Origin: Vibrio crassostreae
Lineage (GTDB): Bacteria > Pseudomonadota > Gammaproteobacteria > Enterobacterales > Vibrionaceae
Direction: 5' to 3'
NCBI RefSeq assembly: GCF_024347415.1
Contig: NZ_AP025477.1
Span: forward strand, 496,001 to 560,000
Length of the DNA stretch: 64,000 bases
Shown: positions 36,601-51,600 of the stretch, piece after piece
Position numbering within the stretch: position 1 is the first letter of the stretch
Layout of the letters: every line of letters begins with the position of its first letter
Translations under genes and position numbers: made by a program
The notes under the pieces: model-generated
Told to the model about the DNA's origin: nothing
The model's database searches: none
Seen by the model: only the letters and a program-made list of their open reading frames with translations

Positions 36601-39600
36601 ACATCTTACACGGTTAATGAAGACAACTCGATTACCATTTCTGATGCACAATTATTGGCGAACTCTTCTGATATCGAAGGGGATGTATCAATAGATAGCG
36701 TGACTTATTCTGGTAGTGACGGTGTCCTTGAAATCAACGGTAACGGTACTTATACCTTCTCGCCAAACGAGAACTTCAATGGCGAAATTGCTCTTGATGT
36801 AGTGGTTGCTGATGAAGATGGCGCGACCGATGCGACAACTGCGGGTATTACTGTACTTGAAGTGAACGATCCGCCAGTTGCTGGCCCAACGTCTTACACC
36901 ATTGATGAAGACTCAGTACTGACCTTCAGTGAGTCACAAGTGCTACTGAATGCTTCTGATGTAGAAGGGGATGTTGAGCTTGTTGGTATTAACTACAACG
37001 GCCCTGACGGTATCTTCTCGGTAAATGGTGATGGCACTTGCAGCTTTGCTCCGAATGAGAACTTTAATGGCCAAGTTCAACTTGATGTGACCATTCGTGA
37101 TGAAGATGGTGCAGAAGTTGATACCGTCATCAACGTGGATGTTCTGCCAATTAACGATGCACCAGTCTCGGGTGATTTGGCTTACAACGTTAATGAGGAT
37201 GGTTCAATCACCTTGAGTCAAGAACAACTACTGTCTCAAGCATCTGATGTTGAGGGCGATGACCTAACGGCGAGCGACCTAACGGTTGATGGAAACGCAA
37301 CGGTAACCGCTAATGATGATGGCAGTTTTACCATTGTTCCAGACGCGAACTTCAATGGTGACGTTGATATTCAATTCAACATCACGGATGGTACTGACAC
37401 GGTTCAAGCAACCGCCGATCTTACGGTTAATCCAGTCAATGACTTACCGGTTCCTCAAGATCAACAATTCAGCATTGAAGAAGACGGTACGCTTCAATTC
37501 ACCGACGCGGACCTGCTTACTGGTGCCACTGATATTGATGGCGACGACCTCACCGTAGAAGGCATCAGTTACACAGGTGGTGACGGTGTATTAACAGACC
37601 ATGGTGATGGTACTTATACCTTTGCACCAAACGAAAACTTCAATGGCGATGTGAACTTCAGTTTCGATGTGTCTGATGGCACAGAAACGGTCAATGCTAA
37701 CATTGATGTGAGTGTGACACCTGAGAACGATCCGCCAGTTGCGGGTTCAACCTCATACATGGTCAACGAAGACAACGCCATCACAATTTCTGATGAGCAA
37801 TTGTTAGCAAACTCTTCTGACGTTGAAGGTGCGGTATCGGTTGATAGCGTGACCTACAGTGGTACGGATGGTGTGTTCCAAGACAATGGTGACGGCAGTT
37901 ACACCTTCCTTCCTAATGAAAACTTCAGTGGCGATATCAGCCTTGACGTGATTGTTGCTGATGAAGATGGTTCGATTGATGAAACCACCGCGGGTATTAC
38001 CGTTCTAGAAGTGAATGATCCACCGGTCGCAGGTCCAACGTCATACACCATTGACGAAGATTCGGTACTGACGTTCAGTGAATCTCAGATTCTTGTTAAT
38101 GCTTCGGATGTCGAAGGCGATGTAGAACTAGTCGGCATCAATTACGATGGGGAAGACGGTATCTTCACTGTAAATGGTGATGGTACATGTAGCTTTGCAC
38201 CAAACGAAAACTTCAATGGTCAGGTTCAATTGGGTGTGACCATTCAAGATGAAGAAGGTGCGACGGTAGAGACACAGATTAATGTTGATGTACTGCCAAT
38301 TAACGATCCACCAGTATCGGGCGATTTGGCTTACACCATCAACGAAGACAGCTCAATCACACTAAGCCAAGAGCAATTACTTGCGCGAGCTGGTGATATT
38401 GATAGCGAAAACCTAGAAGCTATTAACCTTTCGACCGATGAAAACGCAACCATCCAACAAAACGACGATGGTAGCTACACCATTACACCAGACGCTGATT
38501 ACAACGGCGACCTCGACCTAAGCTTCGATATCATCGATAACGATGGTGGTGAGGTTCAAGTCGGTCTCGATATTACAGTTAATCCGTTGAACGACTTGCC
38601 ACAAGCGCAAGATCAACAGTTCACAATTGAAGAAGATGGCACATTACTGTTTACCGATGAAGACCTACTTACTGGAGCATCGGATATTGATGGGGATGAC
38701 CTGTCGATTGAAAATGTGCTTTACACAGGTGCAGACGGTGTACTGAGTGATAACGGTGATGGCACCTACAGCTTTGCACCAAACGAGAACTTCAATGGTG
38801 ATGTTCAATTCTCATTTGATGTTTCTGATGGCACGGGTTCAACAGCCGCCCATATTGATGTAAGTGTAACGCCGGAGAACGATCCACCTGTAGCGGGCTC
38901 GACAGCTTATACAGTTCAAGAAGATGGCCAAATCACGATCAGTGATGAACAGTTATTAGCTAACTCTTCAGATGTAGAGGGTGATGTTGCTCTATCGAGC
39001 GTTACTTACGCTGGTGACGATGGTTCGTTCGTTGATAACGGCAATGGCACCTACACCTTCACGCCAAATGAAAACTTCGACGGTGACATTTCACTGGACG
39101 TTGTTGTCGTTGATGAAGATGGTGCAACGGCGACTACCACAGCAGGCATTGATGTTATTGCTGTCAATGACGGCCCTGAAACGTCTGGTATTCAGGTTGA
39201 AGTCGACGAAGATAATTCAATCACTATTACTCAAGAACAGTTGCTTGCGAATGCTACTGACGTTGAGGGTGATGAGTTAACGGCGTCTAACCTTCAAACC
39301 AACGACCCTGACGCGACAATTGTTGCGAATGACGATGGTTCATTCACTATCACGCATACCGAGAACTTCAATGGCGAGTTGGACTTCACATACAGCATCA
39401 GTGATGGTGACAATGAAGTTCTGACCACACTCGATCTAACGGTTAATCCAGTTAATGATGCGCCAGAAGCGGGCGAAGAGATCTTCATCCAAGCGCAAGA
39501 AGATCAAACGGTTGGTGTGACGCTTCGTGAAGAACCTGCACTACGTTTAGACCAAGCGCCAGAAAACGGCATCATTGAAGCGAATGTTAATAATGAGTGG

Positions 39601-42600
39601 GTAGTACTCGAAGTTGGGCAAGAAGTTCCTGCCGATACAGAAGTGCGCTTTGTACCAAGTGAAGACGCTTTAGCTGAAGGCACGCATACTACACAAATTG
39701 GTACCTTCGACGATAACGCGAGCGTAGACGATTGGGGTACAGAAGTTGACCCTTACACTCGTGAGTTCTCGGATGGCGACTTAACGGTTACGGTTCAAAG
39801 TAACGATGATCCTCTTGGTGCATGGAATGGGAATACGCACATTGGTCATGGTATCGGTGATACTGACCGTCAAGGCTTGAGTGGTGATGAAAAACTGACT
39901 ATCTCGGTTGAAGGTCAAGACATCAATGAAATCAGCTTCCACCTAGATGGTTTGGGTGGCTGGTTCATGGAAGAGTCTCGTCACTTTACTGAAGTCGAAA
40001 TTCGCGCCTTCAATGAAGATGGCGACATGATTGACTCCATGACTTACCACAAAGAAGACCGTGGTACTTTCGAGACGGATTACACGTTAACCGTTGACCA
40101 ACCAGTGTCTTACTTTGAACTCGGCACAGTTCAAGGAAATGGTACTTATGTTGTTCAAAACATGACAGTGTCACAAACTTGTCATGATGAAGCCGTGTTC
40201 ACATCGATTGGGGTAGACGGTTCAGAAATCACTGAAACGGTTGAATTGAACATCCATGCCGGTGACAACGAAATCGAGCTAACGGCTGATCTGCCGAATA
40301 TCACGATCGATACTGAAGGTTCAGCTCAGTTTGCTTCTGTCGTGATTACTGAAGAACAATTACTGGCTCAAGCATCAGACATTGATGGCGATGATCTTGA
40401 TATTCAGAATCTAGAGCTGGTGGGTGAAAACTCAGAGCATGCAACACTCACTGACAACGGTGATGGTACTTGGACGGTGACACCAGATGAAAACTTCTAC
40501 GGTGAAATTGAGCTGGGTTACCAAGTTTCTGATGGTGAATTGACTGATGATAACATCATTAACATCAACTTTGAGTCGGTGAATGATGCGCCAATCGTTT
40601 CTGGTCCAATGGTTCTATCGACAGACGAAGACCAAGGTATTACGTTCAGTGCTGATGATTTACTGGCGAACACTACAGATGTAGAAGGCGATGCGCTGTC
40701 TATTTCTGACATCACTTACGGTGGTGATGACGGTGATTTAGTCGACAATGGTGATGGTACATTTACCTTCATGCCGAATGAAAACTTCAATGGTGAAATC
40801 GACATTGATTACAAGGTGTTTGATGGTACTGATGAAGTTGCAACCCACCTAGACCTAACGGTTGTACCAGTCAATGATGTGCCAGTTCCTGGCGAACCAT
40901 TGCACACCCAAATGCTTGAAAATGGCTCTATGATCATCGAAGCGAAAGACCTATTGTCTGGCGCGACCGATGTTGATGGTGACATTCTTCATGTCGAAAA
41001 CCTATTACTTGCAGACCAAACACAAGGTACGTTAACGGATAATGGTGATAATACCTTTACCTTCGAACCTGCAGAGGACTTCTACGGTGAAGTGAACCTG
41101 ACCTTCGATATCAGTGACGGTCAAGCAAGCGCACCAAGTACTGCAAGAGTAGACGTTGAAATTGTCAACGAAGGCCCTGAAGTTAGCGGTCCAATTGAAG
41201 CCGCTGTTGATGAAGATGGTTCAATCACTATCACTCAAGAGGATCTGTTAGCGAATGCAACGGATGTCGATGGCGATAACCTTGAAGCGGTTAACTTTGC
41301 GACCAACGATCCAAATGCGGTTGTTGTAGAAAACCCAGACGGTAGCTTCACTATTACACCAAGTGCTGATTTCTTTGGTGAAATTGAATTTACTTACGAT
41401 GTCACTGACGCGATCGAAACTGTTGCTGCTGACCTCAATCTAACCGTAAACCCAATCAATGATGCACCAGACGTTCCAGACATGTCTTTCACAACGGAAG
41501 ATGGTCAAGCGATCACCATTACAGAAGCTGAACTATTAACACAAGCGACAGATGTTGAAGGTGATGAGCTTTCTGTACTGAACGTGACAAGTGCTAGTGA
41601 TACGGTAGATGTGACAGACAATGGTGATGGCACATACACATTAACGCCAGAGCAGGGCTTCTTCGGCAATGTTGACTTAACGTTTGATGTGAGTGACGGC
41701 ACCGACGTGGTGGCTGCAAACATCGACCTAAAAGTTGAGTTCGTTAATGATGCGCCAGAAGCAACGCCAATGGTTGCGGATGTCGACGAAGATGGTTCAA
41801 TTCTCGTTACACAAGCGATGTTGCTGGAGAACGCGAGTGACCAAGATGGCGATGAGCTGTTTGCGAGCGCTCTAGAAACCAACGATCCGAATGCAAGTAT
41901 CGTAGACAATGGCGATGGTACTTACACAGTGACTCCTTCGGAAAACTTCAATGGTGATATCGCATTCACCTATGAGGTGAGTGATGGTGAACTCAGTACC
42001 GCCAATGACATGACATTGACCGTGAATCCGGTGAATGACATTCCAATTGTTGCCCCAGGCATGTATCACATCGAAGAGGATGGCAGCATCCTGTTCACTC
42101 AAGAAGATCTATTGAGCGGTGCGATTGATATTGATGGCGATGACCTTAGCGTTACCAGCATCAATTACTCTGGTGAGGAAGGCACGGTAACCGATAACGG
42201 TGATGGCACGTTTAGCTTCGTTCCTGAAGAACACTTTAGTGGTGACCTGCAGTTCAGCTTTACGGTTACCGACGGCACTGATGAGGTAGAACAAGACCTT
42301 AGCGTTCATATTGAAGCGGTCGCGGATGCACCGGATCTTGTGATAACCGATGGCGACGGCGTTAACGTTGATGACCAAGCTATTTTGGTTGAGCCAGGCG
42401 GCATTGTTGAACTGAACATTGCAGCGGCGCTTGTCGACCAAGACTTGTCTGAAACACTTACCGTAACCGTAGATGGTGTGCCAGAAGGTTCGGTTATTCA
42501 ATACGATAACGAAGGCGTTCTGAATGACCAAGAGAACGGTATCACCAGTTATAACGACACTGAAATTACAGTAACGTTTGAAGGTGAAACGGCAGGTTAC

Positions 42601-45600
42601 CAAAACGCAGCGGGTTACTACAAAGTTGACGAAGACGGTAATATCACGGGTGTTGAAGTTGTCTATGAAAATGCATCACAAGTTGGTGGCGGCGGTGACC
42701 TTGTTCCAGGACAAGACCAGTTCAGCTTCCAAGTTGAAGAAGGTGAAAGTTTCAACCTGTTCTTGATTCCAAACGGACATCAGCACAATGACTTTGACGC
42801 GATGCAGGAAGGTCAGTACGAGTTCCGCGCAGCGGATGGTTCGCCCGCGAACATGGATACGGTTGATCCTCAACTTGTATTTATTGCTGCCGATGGCACT
42901 GAAACTGTAGTTCAAGGGCAGAATGGTGATGCGATCTTCCATGGTGGTTCAAGCTCTCAGCTAAACCAAGATGGTATCGAGCATACTCGCACGACGGTTA
43001 ATGAAGATGGCGAGCTCGTTTACGGATTTGAAGATTTGTATGGCGGCGGTGATGCTGACTTTTCAGACTTCAATTTCACAATCGATGTCGGTGAAGTGAA
43101 CAGCCAAATCTACAGCGGTGAAGTGACGGTTGGCCCTGATGGTACGGTGAACTTACCAACAACGGCTATCGAAAATGCGCTACAGATCCAGTTACCAGAA
43201 GACTTCAACGAACAGCTTGAAGTTCATGTAACTGCAACCGCAACAGAGTTATCGAATGATGATTCTGAAACGGTTTCCCAAACCATTTACATTAACGCGA
43301 CAGGCGCACACATTGAGCATGCACCTGAAGCACTTCCTGTTGCAGCAACAGTGGAAGAAGATGGTTCTATCATCATTACGCAAGAAGACTTGTTAGCTAA
43401 TGCTCGTGATTTAGATGGCGACCAACTAACAGCGCTTAACTTAGCGACTGATGATGACAATGTGACTATCGCAGATAACGGTGATGGTACTTACACATTA
43501 ACGCCAGATGCTGACTTCAATGGCGATGTTAGCTTTACGTTTGATGTGTCTGATGGTGATGATGTTGTCTCTACCAATCTAGAGCTAACTGTTTCACCAG
43601 TGAACGATGGTCCAGTAGCACAAGACCAAGCATTTATAGTCAATGAAGATGGTGTATTAACCTTCACAGACCAAGACCTATTAACAGGTGCGACGGACAT
43701 TGAAGGGGACGACCTAAGCGTTGAAGGTGTGACTTACACTGGCGCAGACGGTGTTCTAACCGATAATGGCGATGGTACATACAGCTTCGCGCCAAACGAA
43801 AACTTCAATGGTGATGTGAACTTCTCGTTCAATGTATCAGATGGTACCGATACGGTAACCGCTAACATTGATGTCAGCGTGACGCCAGAGAATGATCCTC
43901 CAGTGGCGGGTAGCACGTCTTACACGGTCCATGAAGATAACTCCATTACGATCAGTAACGAACAATTGCTAGCGAACTCTTCAGATATTGAAGGTGAAGT
44001 AGCGATTGATAGTGTTACCTATAGTGGCAGTGACGGTGTTCTAGAAATCAACGGTGACGGCACATATACCTTCTCTCCAAACGAGAACTTCAATGGCGAA
44101 GTTAGCCTTGATGTGGTTGTTGTGGATGAAGACGATGCAGCCGTATCGACGACTGCGGGCATTACGGTTCTAGAAGTGAACGATCCGCCAGTTGCTGGCC
44201 CAACGTCTTACACTATCGATGAAGACTCGGTACTGACCTTTAATGAGTCTCAAGTTCTGCTGAACGCCTCTGATATTGAAGGTGACGTACAACTAGTTGA
44301 GATCAACTACGACGGTTCAGACGGAATCTTCTCAATCAATGGTGACGGCACATGTAGCTTTGCACCGAATGAAAACTTCAATGGCCAAGTGCAGTTGGAT
44401 GTGACCATTCAAGATGAAGACGGCGCTCAAGTTGATACTCATATTACGGTTGATGTCCTACCAATCAACGACGTACCAGTATCAGGAGACTTGGCATACA
44501 GCGTAGAGGAAGACGGTTCGATTACCTTGAGCCAAGAGCAACTTCTTTCTCAAGCTAGCGATGTAGACGGAGACGACCTTACTGCTTCTAACTTAGTGGT
44601 TGATGGAGACGCGACAGTTGTTGTTAACGATGATGGTAGCTTTACCATTACGCCAGATGCGAACTTCAATGGCGACATTGATCTAACGTTCGACATTAGC
44701 GACGGTACCGATACGCTGGTTGCGACGGCTGACCTCACCGTTAATCCAGTTAATGACCTTCCACAACCACAAGATCAAACGTTCAGCATTGGCGAAGACG
44801 GCATCTTGAACTTCACAGATGAAGACTTGCTAACAGGTGCTACCGATATCGATGGGGATGACCTATCGGTTGAAGGTGTGACTTACACTGGCGCCGACGG
44901 TGTTCTTACTGACAATGGCGACGGAAGCTACAGCTTTGCGCCAAACGAGAACTTCAATGGTGATGTGAACTTCAGTTTTGATGTGTCAGATGGCACGGAT
45001 ACGGTTCAAGCCAACATTGATGTCAGCGTGACACCAGAGAACGATCCGCCTGTTGCGGGGAGCACGTCTTACACTGTTCATGAAGACAACTCAATCACAA
45101 TTAGCGACGAACAGTTACTCGCTAACTCTTCAGACATTGAAGGTGAAGTGGCAGTCGATAGCGTGACTTACACTGGCGCTGATGGTGTCTTTGAAGACAA
45201 CGGTGACGGTACTTACACCTTCTCACCAAACGAAAACTTCAACGGTGAAGTTAGCCTAGATGTTGTCGTTACCGATGAAGAGGGTGCAACAGAAGCGACA
45301 ACCGCGGGTATTACTGTACTTGAGGTGAATGATCCGCCAATTGCGGGTTCAACCAGCTACTCAGTGAACGAAGACGAAGTTATCACCATCAGTTCAGAGC
45401 AACTGTTGGCGAATGCTTCTGATATCGAAGGTGAAGTGGCGATTGATAGCGTTAACTACACAGGCTCCGACGGTATCTTTACTGACAATGGTGATGGCAC
45501 ATTTAGCTTCGCACCAAACGCGAACTTCGATGGTGATGTCAGCCTGGATGTTGTCGTTACTGATGAAGACGGCGCAACCGCAACTACCACTGCAAACATT

Positions 45601-48600
45601 GATGTTCTGCCTGTGAACGATGCTCCGGTATCGGGCGACTTGGCGTACAGCGTGGACGAAGATGGTTCAATTACCTTGAGCCAAGAGCAATTACTTGCTC
45701 AAGCGAGCGATGTTGACGGCGACGACTTAACAGCGGCTAACCTAACTGTTGGCGGTGATGCGACCGTTACTTCGAACGATGATGGTAGTTTCACTATCAC
45801 GCCAGATGCTGACTTCAATGGCGACATTGATTTGAACTTCGACATTACCGATGGTGATGCGACGCTTCAAGCAACGGCTGACCTAACGGTTAACCCAGTC
45901 AACGACTTGCCAACTGTCGGTGAGCCACAGTTTGTGACTCAAGAAGACACGAGCTTTACCTTCACAGAAGAGCAACTGCTGCAAAATGCAGGCGATATTG
46001 ATGGCGACAACTTGTCGGTCGAAAATGTCGCTTCTGACAGTGGTTCACTGGTTGATAACGGCGACGGTACTTACACATTTGCTCCGAATGAAAACTTCGA
46101 TGGCAATGTGAATGTGACCTTCGATGTGAATGACGGCACAGCGATAGTACCAGCAGAAGCGACGATTGATGTTCAATCTGTGGTTGATATGCCAGAGCTG
46201 TCGATTGCGTCTGACTTGGTGATTGCTTCAGACAACTTCGAGTCTGGCTCGAACGGCTGGAATACGGGTACTGAAAGCTCACAAGGCTTCGAATCAGGTG
46301 ACATGCTAGGTCGTATTGGTGGCACTGGTGGCGATGAAGCAGTCAGCAAAACTTACGACATTCCAAGTGATGTGAGCGAAGTTAATATCTCGTTCAGTTT
46401 CTACGAAATTGATTCTTGGGATGGTGAGTCGTTCCAAATCTTTGTCGGCGGCGAAGAGCTTACTTCGTTAGACAACTCGGCGTTCCAAACTCAAGATGGC
46501 ACGACAACGTTGTACGATTCAGCGGGCAATGAAGTGGGTGAAGTTGTTCACGGCGTGTCGCAAGGTGAAGGCTTCAGTGGTTGGAACGACCAAGCACACC
46601 AAATCAACCTAACCGTACCAGTTGAAGATGGTCAACTTGAGTTAGGCTTCGGTTCAACCTTGAACCAAGGTGTGAGTGATGAGTCGTTTGGCATCGATAA
46701 CATTGAAATCACAGTGTCTGATGCGGATTACCAAATTATTGGTACCGAAGATACGCCAGTACCATTGGATATTGATGCGGCGTTAACCGATACCGATGGT
46801 TCAGAAAATCTCGCTATCTTGATTGAAGATGTACCAGAGGGAAGTTCGCTTTCTGCAGGTACCGACAACGGCGATGGCACGTGGTCTCTACAACCAGAAG
46901 AACTTGAAGGGCTAGAGTTTATCCCTTCAGGTGACTTCAATGGTGATGTGGTACTAACCGTTAATGCGACATCGACTGATGTTGATACGGGCACCATCGC
47001 AACGGCAACGCAAGATGTGACGATTCACATCTCGCCAGCGAACGATGTTCCAGAAGTTGATGGTGACATCAGTGCTGTGACAGGCGAAGACAACAGCATC
47101 ACGCTAACTCAAGAGCAGTTGCTAGAGCACGCTGTTGACATTGATGGTGATGACCTATCAGCAATCAACCTAACCACCAATGACGAAAATGCGACCGTTC
47201 AAATGAACGACGATGGCAGTTTCACCATTACACCGAGTGAAAACTTCAACGGTAATATCGAATTTAGTTACGATGTAACCGATGGGGAAGACATGGTGGC
47301 AGCTGGCCTAGACTTGACGGTAACACCAGTCAATGACGCGCCAGAGCCACAAGATCAAGCATTCATAATTGGTGAGGATGGTGTTCTTAACTTCACAGAC
47401 GAAGACCTACTCACGGGTGCTACGGATGTTGAAGGTGATGACCTAACGGTTGAAGGTGTGACTTACACAGGTGCTGATGGTGTTCTTACTGATAATGGCG
47501 ACGGCAGTTACAGCTTCGCACCTAACGAGAACTTCAATGGTGATGTGAACTTTAGCTTTGATGTGTCAGATGGCACAGATACGGTTCAAGCCAACATTGA
47601 TGTGAGTGTCACACCAGAGAACGATCCTCCAGTGGCAGGCAGCACGTCTTACACGGTTCATGAAGACAACTCAATCACCATTAGTAACGAGCAGCTATTA
47701 GCTAGCTCTTCTGATGTTGAAGGTGAAGTGGCGATTGATAGCGTGTCTTACACTGGCAGTGATGGTGTGTTCGAAGACAACGGTGACGGCACGTACACCT
47801 TCTCACCAAACGAGAACTTTAATGGCGAAGTGAGCTTAGCTGTTGTTGTTACTGATGAAGACGGTGCAACTGAAGCGACTACCGCGGGAATTACCGTTCT
47901 TGAGGTTAATGATCCACCAATTGCTGGCTCGACCAGCTATTCAGTGAACGAAGATGAAGTTATCACCATCAGTTCAGAGCAGCTGTTGGCAAACTCTTCG
48001 GACGTTGAAGGCGAAGTGGCGATTGATAGCGTTACTTACACAGGCGCTGACGGTATCTTCACTGACAATGGTGATGGAACATTTAGCTTTGCACCAAACG
48101 TAAACTTCGACGGTGATGTAAGCCTTGATGTAGTGGTGACTGATGAAGACGGTGCGACAGTAGCCACCAGCGCAAGCATTGATGTTCTACCAATCAATGA
48201 TCCACCAGTATCGGGTGACTTGGCGTACAGCATTGATGAAGATGGTTCGATTACTCTGACTCAAGAACAGTTGCTATCTCAAGCATCTGATGTGGATGGC
48301 GATGACCTGACCGCAAGCAACTTAAGTGCGGGTGATAATGCGACCGTTGTTGATAATGGCGATGGCACCTTTACGGTAACGCCAGATGCGAACTTCAATG
48401 GCGATATCGACCTAAGCTTTGATATTTCGGATGGCACTGAGTCAATTGTGGCGAACGCCGATCTGACGGTAAACCCAGTCAATGACTTGCCAACGACATC
48501 CGATGTTTACGCGAACGTTGATGAAGATAATGTCATCACTATCACGCAGGAGCAGCTACTTGCGAATGCCGCTGATATTGAGGGCGATGATCTTGTCGCT

Positions 48601-51600
48601 TCCGACTTAACCTTAGTGGGTGACGATGCAACGATTGTCGATAATGGCGATGGCACGTTCTCTATCACTCCAAGCGAAAACTTCAATGGCTACATCGATG
48701 TTGCGTACAGCATTAGCGATGGCGACACACCAATTGCCGCTAACTTAGGTCTAACGGTTGACCCAGTTAACGACGCGCCAATTGTTTCTGCTGATGTGGC
48801 AATAACCATTGAAGAAGATGGTTCGTACACCATTACTCAAGAAGAGCTCTTACAATTCGCGACTGACATCGAAGATGATGACATGACCGCAATTATCGGA
48901 GAACCGGGTGATGAAACGACGGTAACCGGTACCGTGTTGGATGCTGAAACCGGCAATCCAATCGTAGGTGCGGACGTTACGCTAACCGACAATGCCGGTC
49001 ACTCTTACACAGCGGTGACGGATCAATCTGGTAACTACTCTGTGAGCGGCCCAGTTGTTGACCAAGGTACCGTAACTATTGAACAAGAAGGCTCTATTAC
49101 TAGCAGCTTCTTAGTTCCAGCAGGTGAAGATACCAATGGTGGCGTAACCGCAATATCGGAAGTGCTTGAAGAAACAGATATGCGTATCGTGGTCACATGG
49201 GGTGAAAGCCCACGTGATATGGACAACCACCTATGGCTCTACGATACAGAGAATGGCAATGAGCTAGACCATATTTACTATCGCGACATGAGCCACGATT
49301 TGGGCGAAGGTAATGTCGTTCAGCAAGATGTGGATGACACGAATGGCGGTGGTCCTGAAACCATCACCATTCCAAACTACCAAGATGCGGACATGCACTA
49401 TTCAGTTCACAACTACACCAGCAGAAGTTGGGATGTGGACGGTGTTGAAGATGTGCAAGTTCAGGTCTTCGTAGGCGATACATTGATTGAAACCTTCAGC
49501 CCTGATTTGTCTGATAACCCATCGGGTGATCACTGGCATGTATTCGATATCGTGAACGGCGTTATTGTTCCAAGCCAAGATGTAGGCACTCAAAATGCAT
49601 TCGACTTGCCAACGGCAGAAGAAGCGCTCGCGAATGAAAACGGCATTGATATCTCTGAATTGCTAACCGGCGATGAAGGTGATGGTTCTGATGAGACGGG
49701 TGGTAACGAACCAAGTGTGGGTGATATCTCCATCGACAACGCTCTTATCACTGACAATGGTGATGGTACTTACACCATTACACCGGAAGAGAACTTCAAT
49801 GGTGAATTCTCCATTAGTTACAACGTGGATGATGGTAACGGTGGAGTGACTCCGGCAGAGCTAGATGTGACCGTAACAGCAGTCAACGATCTTTCTGTTA
49901 TTTACGACCACGACTACACCATTAATGAAGATGGCTCGTTAACATTCACTGATGAACAGTTACTGGCTGGTGCGACGGATATCGATGGCGACGACCTTTC
50001 TGTTGAATCTGTTAACTACGAAGGCACCGACGGTGTGTTCACGGATAACGGCGATGGCACTTACACCTTCGCTCCAAACGAAAACTTCAATGGCAGCGTT
50101 GACCTTACTTACGATGTCAGCGATGGCGCCGATGTTGTATCGGCAAACATTGATGTTCAAGTTGTTCCTATCAATGACGTACCGGTTGCAGGCACTACTG
50201 CTTACACCGTTGAAGAAGATGGCAGTATTACCCTAAGCGATACACAACTTCTGGCGAACAGCTCGGATGTTGAAGGGGATGTCTTTGTTAGCGACGTTAG
50301 CTACAGCGGCACAGATGGTGTGTTTACAGATAATGGTGATGGCACTTACACATTCTCGCCAAACGAAAACTTTAACGGCGACATCAGTCTTGATGTGTCT
50401 GTTATGGATGAGGATGGCGCAACGGCTGAAACAACGGCAGGCATCGATGTCATTGCTGTTAATGACCTACCGGTTGCAGGTTCAACAACCTACAGTGTTG
50501 ACGAAGATAACGTCATTACGATTTCTGATGCTCAGATTCTTGCGAACAGCTCTGACATTGAAGGTGATGTATCCGTTAGTGATGTTTCTTACTCGGGTGC
50601 AGACGGTATCTTTACTGACAATGGTGATGGTACTTACAGCTTCGCACCAAACGAAAACTTCAACGGTAATGTCAGCCTAGATGTGACTGTTGCCGATGAA
50701 GACGGTGCAACCGCGCAAACTACCGCGGGTGTTGACGTTATCGCAGTCAACGACGCTCCAGTCTCTGGTGACTTGGCTTACTCAGTGGATGAAGATGGTT
50801 CAATCACCCTAAGCCAAGAGCAATTGCTGGCTCAAGCTTCTGATGTGGATGGCGATGACCTTACGGCTGCAAACCTAACGGCAGGTGACAACGCAACAGT
50901 AACGGCAAACGAGGATGGTTCATTTACCATCACACCAGATGCTGACTTCAATGGCGACATTGACCTAAGCTTCGACCTGTCTGACGGTACTGAAACGGTT
51001 GTCGCAACGGCAGACCTTACTGTTAACCCAGTGAATGATGTCGCGGTTGTTGAAGATGTGGCTTATACCATTGAAGAAGACGGTTCATTAACCTTCACAG
51101 ATGAGCAGCTGCTAGCGGGCGCTTCTGATATAGATGGTGATGAGCTGTCAGTTGTTGATGTCTCTTACACAGGCGCAGAGGGTGTGTTCACCGACAATGG
51201 TGATGGTACTTACACCTTTGCTCCAAATGAAAACTTCAATGGCGAAGTAAGTCTGGACTTCTCAGTATCTGACGGTACAGAGACGGTTGATGCAAACATC
51301 GACGTAACGGTAACAGACGTTAACGATGCACCAGTGGCGGGTGCAACGTCTTACCAAATGAACGAAGATGGCACCATCACATTGAGCCCTGAGCAGTTGA
51401 TTGCGAATAGCTCAGATGTAGACGGTGAAGTATCACTTGATAGCGTGAGCTACTCAGGTGCAGACGGTATCTTGGTTCAAAATGAAGATGGTTCGGTAAC
51501 GTTCGCACCAAACGAAAACTTTAACGGCGACATCAACCTTGATGTGACGGTTATTGATGACGACGGTGCGACGGCTCAGACTACCGCGGGTATTGAAGTG

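Noticed and set aside
34858..48480. CRISPR-like periodic repeats
   Set aside because: The periodicity is coding, in frame and 91-100 codons long, without short palindromic repeats or spacers.
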